DNA from: Bacilli bacterium
Lineage (GTDB): Bacteria > Bacillota_I > Bacilli_A > RFN20 > CAG-826
Reading direction: 5' to 3'
Assembly (NCBI GenBank): GCA_024408085.1
Contig: JAKSVH010000009.1
Span: forward strand, 1 to 40,360
Length of the DNA: 40,360 nt
Under the pieces are notes generated by a model. The model worked only from the letters and a program-made list of their open reading frames with translations. It did no database searches and was not told the origin of the DNA. Below are positions 18,218 to 26,035 of this stretch, one piece after another (within the stretch, counting starts at the first letter, position 1; each line of letters starts with the position of its first letter). Position numbers and translations under genes: made by a program.

Positions 18218-20281
18218 ATGAAGTTAGTTATTGTTGAATCTCCAAATAAATGTCACACCATCTCCCGTTACTTAGGAGAAGGTTATCAAGTTCTTGCTAC
18301 AGTCGGACATTTACGTGACCTTTCCACTAGTGGAAAAGGTGGTTTTGGAGTTGACATTGAGAATGATTTTAAGCCTACATACGTTGTTTCTAGTTCAAAA
18401 AGATCAACAGTCTATGAATTAAAAGAAGCTGCTCGTAAGGCTGAAGAAATCTATCTCGCAACCGACCCTGACCGTGAAGGAGAAGCTATCGCCTGGCATC
18501 TTACCCAAATTTTAGGTTTGGACCCAAAAACAACAAAGCGTTTAGAGTTCCACGAAATTACAAGAGTTTCAATCAATGCTGCTATCAAAAAACCAAGAGT
18601 AATTGATATGAATCTTGTGGAATCACAAGAAACAAGAAGAATTATGGATAGAATTATTGGATTTAGACTTTCCAATATTATCCAAAAAAAGATTAAATCC
18701 CCATCCGCTGGTAGAGTTCAATCTGCAACACTTAAATTAATTTGTGATCATGACCAAGAAATTGCTGATTTCAAACCAGAACCTTATTGGACATTATCAT
18801 TAGAATTAAAGAAAAATAATGCAAAAATCGCTGCAAATTTCGCATCTTTTGGTGATGTGAAGAAAATTGAAGACGAAAAGACCAATGCTGAAATCGTTTC
18901 TAAACTTAGCGGAAATGCAAAAGTTGTCTCTATTAAAAAGTCAGTTAGAACAACTGAATCAAAACCAGCATTTACAACCTCAACTCTTCAACAAGAAGCA
19001 TTTAATACATACAAATTTTCAACAAAGAAGACTTCTAGTCTTGCTCAACAATTATATGAAGGTGTCCAAATTAAAGGTGAACACACAGGTTTAATCACAT
19101 ACATCCGTACAGATTCAACTTATTTATCAGATACATTTGTTGAAAGAGCAGAAGCATTTATTGCAAAGAAATTTGGTCCAGAATACTGTGGTAAACGTAA
19201 AGTTGTCGCAGTTGCTGGTGCCCAAAACGCACACGAAGCTATTAGACCAACTTCAAATCATACAACTCCTGAATCAGTTCGCGCATACCTTACGCCTGAT
19301 CAATATAAGTTATATAAATTGATTTATGAGAGAGCCGTTGGCTCACTCATGGCTCCTAAAAAAGAGTCAGTACAAGTCGTAACTTTTGATGTGAATGGAG
19401 TTACATTTAAAGCTGAAGCAGCACAAGTTGTTTTTGATGGTTATACAAAACTTGGTTCAAGTGAAAAAGAAGAAACTTACCACTTCCCAGCATTAACTGA
19501 AGGTGAAGAAGTAAAGATTAACAAAGTTAATAATGAACAAAAAATAACCGAAGCTCCAGCAGCTTACACTGAAGCTAAGATTGTTAAACTTATGGAAGAC
19601 AAAAAGATTGGTCGTCCATCAACTTACGCTTCAACAATTGCAACATTACTTAAAAGAGAATACGTTGCTTCTAAATCTGGCTCACTAACTTCTACAGAAG
19701 TTGGCCAAAGAACAACAATTGTTCTCCATAAATATTTCCCAGATTTTGTTGATGTTAAATACACAGCTCAAATGGAAGAAAAACTTGACCAAATCCAAGA
19801 AGGCGAAGTTTCAAGAACCGAAGCATTAACTGAGTTCTACTATCCATTTATTAAGTCAGTTGAAGATGCATCTGCAAAAATGTACAAAGATGACGACGAA
19901 CCAACTGGACGTAATTGTCCAATCTGTGGAGCACCTCTTGTTTACAAGAAATCCAAATACGGAAATTTCATTGGCTGTTCAAACTTCCCAACCTGTAAAT
20001 ACAGAGAAAAAGAGGAAGAAGAACTCGAATACACAGGAGAAATGTGTCCAAAATGCGGCAAGCCTCTCGTCTATAGAGTTGGTAAAAAGAATAAAAAATT
20101 CATTGCATGTTCTGGTTATCCAGATTGTGATTATGTAAAGAAGGAAGAATCCGAGCTCGAAGTAGTAAAGAAATGTCCTGAATGTGGTGGAGATCTCGTT
20201 GTGAGAGGTCGTGGAAAGAAGAAATTCTTAGGTTGTACAAACTATCCAAAATGTCATCACATTGAAAAATTAGACAATTAA
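18218..20281 (+). CDS. topA: DNA topoisomerase I
   Basis: A 687-residue type IA topoisomerase. The Toprim domain starts LVIVESPNKCHTI, keeping the Glu and Lys equivalent to E. coli E9 and K13, and has TDPDREGEAIAWH (82-94). The active-site Tyr295 is in TGLITYIRTDS. Three C-terminal four-cysteine zinc motifs follow: CPICG...CSNFPTC, CPKCG...CSGYPDC, CPECG...CTNYPKC. It relaxes negative supercoils. I placed the start at 18218; a longer frame from 18197 would cross the -10 box. The usual AKAK after ESP is NKCH here, a mild variation. Confidence 0.96.
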   Translation: MKLVIVESPNKCHTISRYLGEGYQVLATVGHLRDLSTSGKGGFGVDIENDFKPTYVVSSSKRSTVYELKEAARKAEEIYLATDPDREGEAIAWHLTQILGLDPKTTKRLEFHEITRVSINAAIKKPRVIDMNLVESQETRRIMDRIIGFRLSNIIQKKIKSPSAGRVQSATLKLICDHDQEIADFKPEPYWTLSLELKKNNAKIAANFASFGDVKKIEDEKTNAEIVSKLSGNAKVVSIKKSVRTTESKPAFTTSTLQQEAFNTYKFSTKKTSSLAQQLYEGVQIKGEHTGLITYIRTDSTYLSDTFVERAEAFIAKKFGPEYCGKRKVVAVAGAQNAHEAIRPTSNHTTPESVRAYLTPDQYKLYKLIYERAVGSLMAPKKESVQVVTFDVNGVTFKAEAAQVVFDGYTKLGSSEKEETYHFPALTEGEEVKINKVNNEQKITEAPAAYTEAKIVKLMEDKKIGRPSTYASTIATLLKREYVASKSGSLTSTEVGQRTTIVLHKYFPDFVDVKYTAQMEEKLDQIQEGEVSRTEALTEFYYPFIKSVEDASAKMYKDDDEPTGRNCPICGAPLVYKKSKYGNFIGCSNFPTCKYREKEEEELEYTGEMCPKCGKPLVYRVGKKNKKFIACSGYPDCDYVKKEESELEVVKKCPECGGDLVVRGRGKKKFLGCTNYPKCHHIEKLDN

Positions 20282-20304
20282 GTAAGCCAAGTGCTTACTT
20301 TTTT
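20280..20304 (+). terminator. topA terminator overlapping its stop codon
   Basis: AAGTAAGC / CAAGT / GCTTACTT followed by TTTT. The stem starts within the topA TAA (20279-20281), and the last T of the tract is the first base of the next promoter's TGn element. Confidence 0.88.
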
Positions 20305-20312
20305 GTTATAAT
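20304..20312 (+). promoter_or_regulatory. trmFO extended -10 promoter, predicted leaderless
   Basis: TGTTATAAT is a full extended -10, followed by AATTCGC and the ATG at 20320. The predicted start falls on or next to the ATG. No SD. Confidence 0.78.
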
Positions 20313-20319
20313 AATTCGC

Positions 20320-21609
20320 ATGAAGAAAATTAACATAGTTGGTGGTGGACTTGCAGGCGCAGAAGCCTGTTACTTTTTTCTAAAAAGAAACTATGAAGTC
20401 CACCTCTATGAGAAACGTCCAAAAGTAATGACTCCAGCACATGTTACTGGTAATTTTGGAGAACTTGTTTGTTCTAATTCTTTGAAGTCTAGCAAGCTTG
20501 ATAATGCATGCGGATTGCTCAAGGAAGAAATGCGCCACATGGACTCACTAACTATGAAAGTTGCAGCTGAAACAAGTGTTCCATCTGGTAATGCTTTAAG
20601 CGTAGATCGTGAGGCTTTTTCAGCAAAAATCACGCAAATTCTCAAGGATTTTCCAAATTTAGTTATTCATGAAGAAGATGTTGAAGACTTCTTGGAAGGG
20701 CCTACTATTATCGCAACAGGCCCGCTTACAAGTGATGTGCTCGCAAAGAAAATTTCTGAAACAATTGGTCAAGATTCTTTGTTCTTTTTTGATGCCTCTG
20801 CACCGATTGTGTTGAAGGATACAATCGACATGAATATCGCCTACAAAAAATCACGTTATGATCAAGGCGATGATAGCTACATTAACTGTCCATTTTCGGA
20901 AGAACAATATGATAAATTCTATGACGAACTTATTCATGCAGAAGTGGCAATGATTCACGACTTTGATAAAAACTATTTTGAAGGTTGTATGCCTATTGAA
21001 GTAATGGCGAAACGCGGAAAAGAAACTTTAAGATTTGGGCCAATGAAACCAAAAGGTCTTCAAGTTCCAACAAGAGAAAAATTCCATGCTGTTATTCAAT
21101 TAAGACAAGACAATCTTAATGGAGATTTATATAACATTGTTGGTTTCCAAACTAACCTAACCTATCCAGAACAAAAGCGTGTTTTCAGAATGATTCCAGG
21201 TTTAGAACATGCTGAATTCGTGCGCTACGGACTTATGCATCGTAACACTTATGTGTGTTCGCCAATTGCATTAAATGCAGACTTTTCTTTAAAAAAGAAA
21301 GATAATACATTTTTAGCAGGTCAATTAATTGGAGTTGAAGGCTATGTAGAGTCTGCTGCTATGGGTATTTTGGCGGCGGTTTTCGCATTCCAAAGAATGG
21401 AAAATGTCGAAATACAAAAACCGCCATTAGAGAGCATAATTGGTTCTTTATATAACTATGTTATCAATGGTAATCCAGAGACTTTCCAACCAATGAATGC
21501 TAACTTCGGAATTTTATATAATTCAAACAAACATAATCGTGAAGAATCAATAAATAAATCTCTGGATTTAATCGATAAGTATTGGAGCAAGATTAATGAA
21601 AGAGATTGA
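20320..21609 (+). CDS. trmFO: Methylenetetrahydrofolate-tRNA-(uracil-54)-methyltransferase TrmFO
   Basis: A 429-residue folate- and FAD-dependent tRNA methyltransferase. The FAD-binding GGGLAGAEA is at 8-16, followed by 'ELVCSNSLKSSKLDNACGLLKEEMR', 'FGPMKPKGL' and 'GQLIGVEGYVESAAMG', all typical of TrmFO/Gid. It makes m5U54 in the T-loop; all three tRNAs in this window carry TTC at 53-55 of that loop. It precedes xerC with a 14-nt overlap, as in B. subtilis. Confidence 0.95.
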   Translation: MKKINIVGGGLAGAEACYFFLKRNYEVHLYEKRPKVMTPAHVTGNFGELVCSNSLKSSKLDNACGLLKEEMRHMDSLTMKVAAETSVPSGNALSVDREAFSAKITQILKDFPNLVIHEEDVEDFLEGPTIIATGPLTSDVLAKKISETIGQDSLFFFDASAPIVLKDTIDMNIAYKKSRYDQGDDSYINCPFSEEQYDKFYDELIHAEVAMIHDFDKNYFEGCMPIEVMAKRGKETLRFGPMKPKGLQVPTREKFHAVIQLRQDNLNGDLYNIVGFQTNLTYPEQKRVFRMIPGLEHAEFVRYGLMHRNTYVCSPIALNADFSLKKKDNTFLAGQLIGVEGYVESAAMGILAAVFAFQRMENVEIQKPPLESIIGSLYNYVINGNPETFQPMNANFGILYNSNKHNREESINKSLDLIDKYWSKINERD

Positions 21610-22507
21610 TTTATTTATTGAACATCTTCACTATGATTTGAATTATTCTGAGAAGACAATCAAATCGTATAGAAATGATATAGAAAGTTTTCTTTTCTTT
21701 ATTTTTAATCAAGGTATTTCCATTGATGATGTCGATACCCAGACAATAAGAAATTATCTGTATACAGAAATGCAGAATGGCAAATCTAAGACAACATGTT
21801 GTCATAGAATTGCAGTTTTAAGGCATTTCTTTGATTTCTTACTAGATAAAGAATTCATTCACGAAAATTGTTTCTTATATATAACCGCACCAAAGAAAGA
21901 TGTAAGGTATCCAGAAGTTTTATATATTGAACAAGTTGAAACTTTGTTAAATAGAAATAGATTAAGAACTGATGGCCTTATGTTACGTGATCATGCCATA
22001 CTTGAACTTCTTTACGCTTCAGGTCTTCGTGTGAGTGAACTTGTAAACGTAAAATTATCAAATATGGACGTTAGAAATAGAACAATTCGTGTACTTGGTA
22101 AAGGAAGAAAAGAAAGACTTGTCATGTTTTCAAAATCTTGCCAAGCTACACTCATTGACTATTTAAAAAATAGTCGTGATGAATTATTAAGAAGAAATAA
22201 AAGCGACTTTTCGCTTGATTATCTCTTCTTAAATTCACAAGGTAAGCAACTATCTACAAGAGGCGTTCAATACATTCTGGAAGACATCGAAAACAAGACT
22301 GGATGTCATTATGGTTTACATCCACATTTGCTTAGGCATACGTTCGCCACACATCTTCTTGAGGGTGGTGCGGATTTGCGCGTCATTCAAGAACTTTTGG
22401 GACACGAATCCATCAACACAACCCAAATTTATACTCATGTTACTGAGGAAGCAATGAAAGCTCAATTTAACATGTCTCATCCACGTGCTAAAAAGCACGA
22501 TAATTGA
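21596..22507 (+). CDS. xerC: Tyrosine recombinase XerC
   Basis: A 303-residue site-specific recombinase. The N-terminal SAM-like core-binding domain covers 1-100. The catalytic set is Arg145 (GLRVSEL), Lys169 (GKGRK), His244 and Arg247 (HPHLLRH), His270 (LGHESI) and Tyr279 (IYTH). Placement after trmFO matches B. subtilis codV/xerC, which resolves chromosome dimers at dif with a partner. No integrase-like neighbours or att repeats are seen, so a mobile-element role is unlikely. The hslV, hslU and codY genes that follow in B. subtilis are absent. Confidence 0.92.
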   Translation: MKEIDLFIEHLHYDLNYSEKTIKSYRNDIESFLFFIFNQGISIDDVDTQTIRNYLYTEMQNGKSKTTCCHRIAVLRHFFDFLLDKEFIHENCFLYITAPKKDVRYPEVLYIEQVETLLNRNRLRTDGLMLRDHAILELLYASGLRVSELVNVKLSNMDVRNRTIRVLGKGRKERLVMFSKSCQATLIDYLKNSRDELLRRNKSDFSLDYLFLNSQGKQLSTRGVQYILEDIENKTGCHYGLHPHLLRHTFATHLLEGGADLRVIQELLGHESINTTQIYTHVTEEAMKAQFNMSHPRAKKHDN

Positions 22508-22519
22508 TACTATTTTTGC

Positions 22520-22547
22520 ATAGTTTATAAAAACTATTTGTTTTATT
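22520..22547 (+). terminator. Weak terminator after xerC
   Basis: ATAGTTT / ATAA / AAACTAT followed by TTGTTTTATT. The stem is AT-rich. Its U tract overlaps the -35 of the rpsB promoter. Confidence 0.55.
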
Positions 22548-22566
22548 AATGCTGGAGTGTTAGAAT
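22538..22566 (+). promoter_or_regulatory. rpsB promoter
   Basis: TTGTTT (22538-22543), a 17-bp spacer ending in TGT, TAGAAT (22561-22566). An extended -10 with a -35. The predicted start is near 22573. Confidence 0.75.
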
Positions 22567-22573
22567 ACTAACG

Positions 22574-22702
22574 CTCTTTTTCTTTAAGAGAAAGAGAAAT
22601 ACACACATCATGAATTCAATTTCCGAGTCCCGTGACCACGGGGTCGAAAACGGGGGAGATTGTTCGAAGTGATGGAGGCTAAAACGAATGGAGGCCAAAA
22701 AT
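22574..22702 (+). promoter_or_regulatory. Long structured 5' leader of rpsB (candidate S2 autoregulatory leader)
   Basis: About 125 nt of non-coding leader. A 10-bp hairpin closes 22574-22596 (CTCTTTTTCT pairs with AGAGAAAGAG around TTA). A second hairpin CCCGTG / AC / CACGGG is at 22629-22642, and an alternative stem GACC / ACGG / GGTC at 22634-22645 is mutually exclusive with it. Two SD-like GGAGG sites follow (22674-22678 and 22690-22694). The structure suggests control by S2, but no named family can be assigned by eye. Confidence 0.5.
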
Positions 22703-23788
22703 ATGGCAGAAGAAAAGAAAGTCGAAGCACCAGTTGCTGATGCTGAGAGCGTCATGGAAATGGTAATGCATGACGAAAACGCACCAATCATTACCGTCAG
22801 AAAATTACTCGAAGGTGGAGTCCACTTCGGACATCACACCAGAAAATGGAATCCAAAAATGGGCAAGTACATCTACGGTGCTCGTAATGGAATCTACTTA
22901 ATTGACTTAGTCAAATCCGCAGCATGCATTTCAGAAGCATATGTTGCATTAAAGAAAATCGTTGAAGAAAACGGTAAAGTCTTATTTGTTGGTATTAAAC
23001 CACAAGCAAAAGAACTCGTCGAAGCACAAGCAGTTCGTTCAGGTTCATTCTACATCACCAATCGTTGGTTAGGTGGTACATTAACAAACTTCAAGACAAT
23101 TCAATCAAGAATTCGTCGTTTAAAAGAACTCGAAACAATGGAAATTGATGGTTCATTCGAACGTCTTCCAAAGAAAGAAGTTGCTCTTTTAAAGAAAGAA
23201 GCTGAAAAACTTGCCAAGAACCTTGGTGGTATTAAAGAAATGAGAAAGATTCCAAACGCAGTTGTCGTTTGTGATCCAATGCTCGAACACAACGCAGTTG
23301 CGGAAGCAAAGAAACTCGGAATCCCAGTATTCGGTATCTGTGATACCAACTCCGATCCAGACAGAGTTGACTTTGTTATCCCAGGAAACGACGATGCACT
23401 TCGTTCACTCAAGGTTTTAGTTACAGTCTTAGCAGACGCAGTTGTCGAAGCAAAAGGTGGTATCACCGAAGTTGCATATACTAAAGATGAATTAGAAGAA
23501 GCAACAATGAAAGACGCTGTCCGTTTAGCAGACAAAGAAAATGCTGAAAGAATTGCAGCAATTCGTAAAGCTCGTGCTGAAAAGCAAGAAAGATTCGAAA
23601 AAGCTCAACAATTCAGAAAACAAAGAGAAGAAGCAAAAGCTGCTAAAGCAGATGCTCCAAAAGCAGAAGCACCAGCAGAAGAAGCAAAAGCTGAAGTAAA
23701 AGAAGAAAAACCAGCTGAAGAAAAGAAAGCCCCAGCAAAGAAAGCTCCAGCAAAAAAGGCTCCAGCAAAGAAAGCTGAGGAAAAATAA
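22703..23788 (+). CDS. rpsB: 30S ribosomal protein S2 with N- and C-terminal extensions
   Basis: A 361-residue S2; the family is usually 240-260. The S2 core begins near residue 26 with ITVRKLLEGGVHFGHHTRKWNPKM and includes NRWLGGTLTNFKTI and GIPVFGICDTNSDPDRVDFVIPGNDDA. It is preceded by an acidic extension and followed by a charged segment (about 265-310) and an Ala/Lys/Glu/Pro-rich tail ending in AKKAPAKKAEEK. I chose the ATG at 22703 with GGAGG at 8 nt; the ATG at 22688 is also possible, with its own GGAGG at 9 nt. It heads rpsB-tsf-pyrH-frr. Confidence 0.94.
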   Translation: MAEEKKVEAPVADAESVMEMVMHDENAPIITVRKLLEGGVHFGHHTRKWNPKMGKYIYGARNGIYLIDLVKSAACISEAYVALKKIVEENGKVLFVGIKPQAKELVEAQAVRSGSFYITNRWLGGTLTNFKTIQSRIRRLKELETMEIDGSFERLPKKEVALLKKEAEKLAKNLGGIKEMRKIPNAVVVCDPMLEHNAVAEAKKLGIPVFGICDTNSDPDRVDFVIPGNDDALRSLKVLVTVLADAVVEAKGGITEVAYTKDELEEATMKDAVRLADKENAERIAAIRKARAEKQERFEKAQQFRKQREEAKAAKADAPKAEAPAEEAKAEVKEEKPAEEKKAPAKKAPAKKAPAKKAEEK

Positions 23789-23790
23789 TT

Positions 23791-24657
23791 ATGCCAAGCA
23801 TGATTGAACTCATTAAAGAATTACGTGATCGTACAGGCGCAGGCATGATGGACTGCAAAAAAGCTCTTGAAGCTACAGGTTCAGATGTCGAAAAAGCAAT
23901 TGACTGGTTACGTGAAAAAGGCATCGCAAAAGCCCAAGCAAAATCATCAAGAATTGCAGCTGAAGGCTTAGCAGGTGTCGTTGTCGATGGCGATAAAGCA
24001 GTTATCCTTGAAGTTAACTGTGAAACCGACTTCGTCGCAAAAGGCGACAAATTCCATCAACTTGTTGATGATGCCGCCAAAAACACATTAGCAAACAACT
24101 ATGCATCAATTGAGGATGCAAAAGTTGGTTGCGCTCAACTTTTCACTGATGCAACAGTTTCCATGGGTGAAAAGCTTGATTACCGCCGCTTTGAACTTGT
24201 TTCAAAAGCAGCAGGTAATGGTTTTGGTTCTTACATCCACATGGGTGGTAAGATTGCAACCTTAGTTGTCCTTCAAAAGGACGATGCAGAACTTGCAAAA
24301 GGTCTTGCAATGCACATCGCAGCCAACGCTCCAAAATACGTTGTTGATTCAGAAATTCCAGCAGACGTTATTGCTCATGAAAAAGCAATCGCTATGGAAA
24401 ATATGAAAGCTGATCCAAAGATGGCTGGTAAACCAGAAGCTATGTTAAATGGCATCTGTGAAGGAAAAGTTAAGAAATTACTTTCCGAATCAGTCTTAGG
24501 CGCACAAGTCTTCTTAATGGATGGCGAAAAGACAGTTGCCCAAGTTCTCAAAGAGAAAGGCAACAACGTTATTAAATTCGTTCGTTTCGCAGTAGGCGAA
24601 GGAATTGAAAAACGTAAAGATGACTTTGCTGCAGAAGTAATGTCACAAGTTAAATAA
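23791..24657 (+). CDS. tsf: Elongation factor Ts
   Basis: A 288-residue EF-Ts, the nucleotide exchange factor for EF-Tu. The N-terminal UBA-like part IKELRDRTGAGMMDCKKAL and the core motif VNCETDFVAKGDKF are diagnostic. It lies 2 nt after rpsB, so the two are cotranscribed as in nearly all bacteria. Its codon use is that of a highly expressed gene (frequent GTC, CCA, AAA), like rpsB. Confidence 0.97.
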   Translation: MPSMIELIKELRDRTGAGMMDCKKALEATGSDVEKAIDWLREKGIAKAQAKSSRIAAEGLAGVVVDGDKAVILEVNCETDFVAKGDKFHQLVDDAAKNTLANNYASIEDAKVGCAQLFTDATVSMGEKLDYRRFELVSKAAGNGFGSYIHMGGKIATLVVLQKDDAELAKGLAMHIAANAPKYVVDSEIPADVIAHEKAIAMENMKADPKMAGKPEAMLNGICEGKVKKLLSESVLGAQVFLMDGEKTVAQVLKEKGNNVIKFVRFAVGEGIEKRKDDFAAEVMSQVK

Positions 24658-24672
24658 TTTGAAAGGAGCCTT

Positions 24673-25383
24673 ATGTATTCAAGAATCTTAGTTAAACTAT
24701 CTGGCGAATCACTTGCTGGAAAAGGTAAAGAAGGAATCATTGAAAGTGAGGCTCTTTTAAATTCCGCAAAAGTAGTCAAAGCAATCGCTGATAAAGGCAT
24801 TCAAGTTACAGTCGTTATTGGTGCAGGCAATATTTGCCGCGGTGCTATTATCGAAAAAACTGGAATTGACCGTGTCAGCGGTGACTACATGGGAATGCTC
24901 GGTACAGTTATTAACTGTATCGCATTAAAAGAAGCTTTAGTGAAGCTTGGACAAAAGGCTGTTGTTTTATCAGCAGTTGATGTCACATTTTGCGAAACTT
25001 ACTCCCCAGAACTTGCGGATAAGTATTTAAAAGAAAATTATGTTGTAATGTTTGGTGCCGGCACTGGTAAACCATTCTTCACAACAGATACATGCGCAAC
25101 ACTCCGCGCTATTGAAGTTAAAGCAAATGCTATTTTAATAGCAAAGAACGGTGTTGATGGCATTTATTCAGATGATCCAAGATTCAACAAAGACGCTAAA
25201 CTTTATAAAGAAATCAAGTGCTCTGAAATTATTGCAAAAGATCTCAAAGTAATGGATTTAACAGCAGTCGAAATGTTGAAAGACAAAGACATTGATGTTC
25301 GTGTATTTAACGCTTCAAAACCTGAAAATTTCCTTAAGGCAGCAAGCGGTGAAGACATCGGAACAACAATCAAGAAAGGATAA
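24673..25383 (+). CDS. pyrH: UMP kinase
   Basis: A 236-residue bacterial UMP kinase of the amino-acid-kinase fold. It shows RILVKLSGESLAGKGKEGI at the N-terminus, VVIGAGNICRGA, DYMGMLGTVINCIAL and 'NGVDGIYSDDPRFN'. It phosphorylates UMP to UDP. An AAAGGAG SD sits before the ATG. Gene order tsf-pyrH-frr is the standard one. Confidence 0.96.
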   Translation: MYSRILVKLSGESLAGKGKEGIIESEALLNSAKVVKAIADKGIQVTVVIGAGNICRGAIIEKTGIDRVSGDYMGMLGTVINCIALKEALVKLGQKAVVLSAVDVTFCETYSPELADKYLKENYVVMFGAGTGKPFFTTDTCATLRAIEVKANAILIAKNGVDGIYSDDPRFNKDAKLYKEIKCSEIIAKDLKVMDLTAVEMLKDKDIDVRVFNASKPENFLKAASGEDIGTTIKKG

Positions 25384-25387
25384 GAAA

Positions 25388-25933
25388 ATGGACCCAATCG
25401 CATTAGAAGCAAAGGAAAGCATGGCTAAGACAATTCAAGCTTTCCAAAATGAACTTACAACACTTAGAACTGGAAGAGCCACACCAGCAATGTTAGATAG
25501 AGTTGAGTGTGAATATTACGGAGATAAAATTGCAGTCAATCAAATCTCCTCAATCTCATCTCCAGAACCACGTCAATTACTCGTTAAACCTTATGATAAA
25601 GGCGATGTTAAAAACATCTGTGCTGCTATAGCAGCAGCTAACCTTGGAGTTAACCCAATTAACGAAGGTGATTGCATCAGAATTACAATCGCACCTCTAA
25701 CAGAGGAAACACGTCGTGACTTAGTTAAAAAAGCTAAGGCAATGAGCGAAGATAGTAAGGTTGCAATTCGTAACATCAGACGTGACTTCATTGATTTAGT
25801 TAAAGCAAGTGATGAAATGACTGAAGATCTCCAAAAACGTGTTCAAGAAGAAATTGAAAACGTTACAAAAGATTCAGTTGCTGAAATCGATTCAATCCTT
25901 GCCAAAAAAGAATCAGAAATTATGGCAATATAA
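25388..25933 (+). CDS. frr: Ribosome recycling factor
   Basis: A 181-residue RRF. Typical motifs are ELTTLRTGRATPAMLDRV, 'ISSPEPRQLLVKPYD' and 'LTEETRRDLVKKAKAMSEDSKVAIRNIRRD'. With EF-G it splits post-termination ribosomes. The true start is the ATG at 25388, four bases after the pyrH stop, with an AAAGGA SD; a longer open frame from 25292 overlaps pyrH and is not real. Confidence 0.96.
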   Translation: MDPIALEAKESMAKTIQAFQNELTTLRTGRATPAMLDRVECEYYGDKIAVNQISSISSPEPRQLLVKPYDKGDVKNICAAIAAANLGVNPINEGDCIRITIAPLTEETRRDLVKKAKAMSEDSKVAIRNIRRDFIDLVKASDEMTEDLQKRVQEEIENVTKDSVAEIDSILAKKESEIMAI

Positions 25934-25962
25934 GAGAGGCTAATGCTTCTCTTTTCTTTTTA
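25932..25962 (+). terminator. Terminator after frr, overlapping its stop codon
   Basis: AAGAGAGGC / TAAT / GCTTCTCTT followed by TTCTTTTTATT. The stem begins with the last two bases of the frr TAA. One G-U pair in the stem. Confidence 0.88.
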
Positions 25963-25996
25963 TTAAAGAATTCATCACATTATTTTGCTTATACGC

Positions 25997-26026
25997 TTGC
26001 AAGATTTTCGTGTGCCTGTGTATAAT
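25997..26026 (+). promoter_or_regulatory. uppS promoter, nearly leaderless
   Basis: TTGCAA (25997-26002), an 18-bp spacer, TATAAT (26021-26026), then 9 bases to the ATG at 26036. The predicted leader is 0-3 nt. No SD. Confidence 0.76.
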
Positions 26027-26035
26027 ATACGCACT

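Noticed and set aside
21596-22507. Tyrosine recombinase as an integrase of a mobile element
   Set aside because: It overlaps trmFO in the ancestral position of xerC and no att-like direct repeats or phage genes are near.
7123-22507. Mycoplasma genetic code (TGA as Trp)
   Set aside because: plsX, rbgA, rnhB and xerC end with TGA at the expected length, and tryptophans are coded by TGG.
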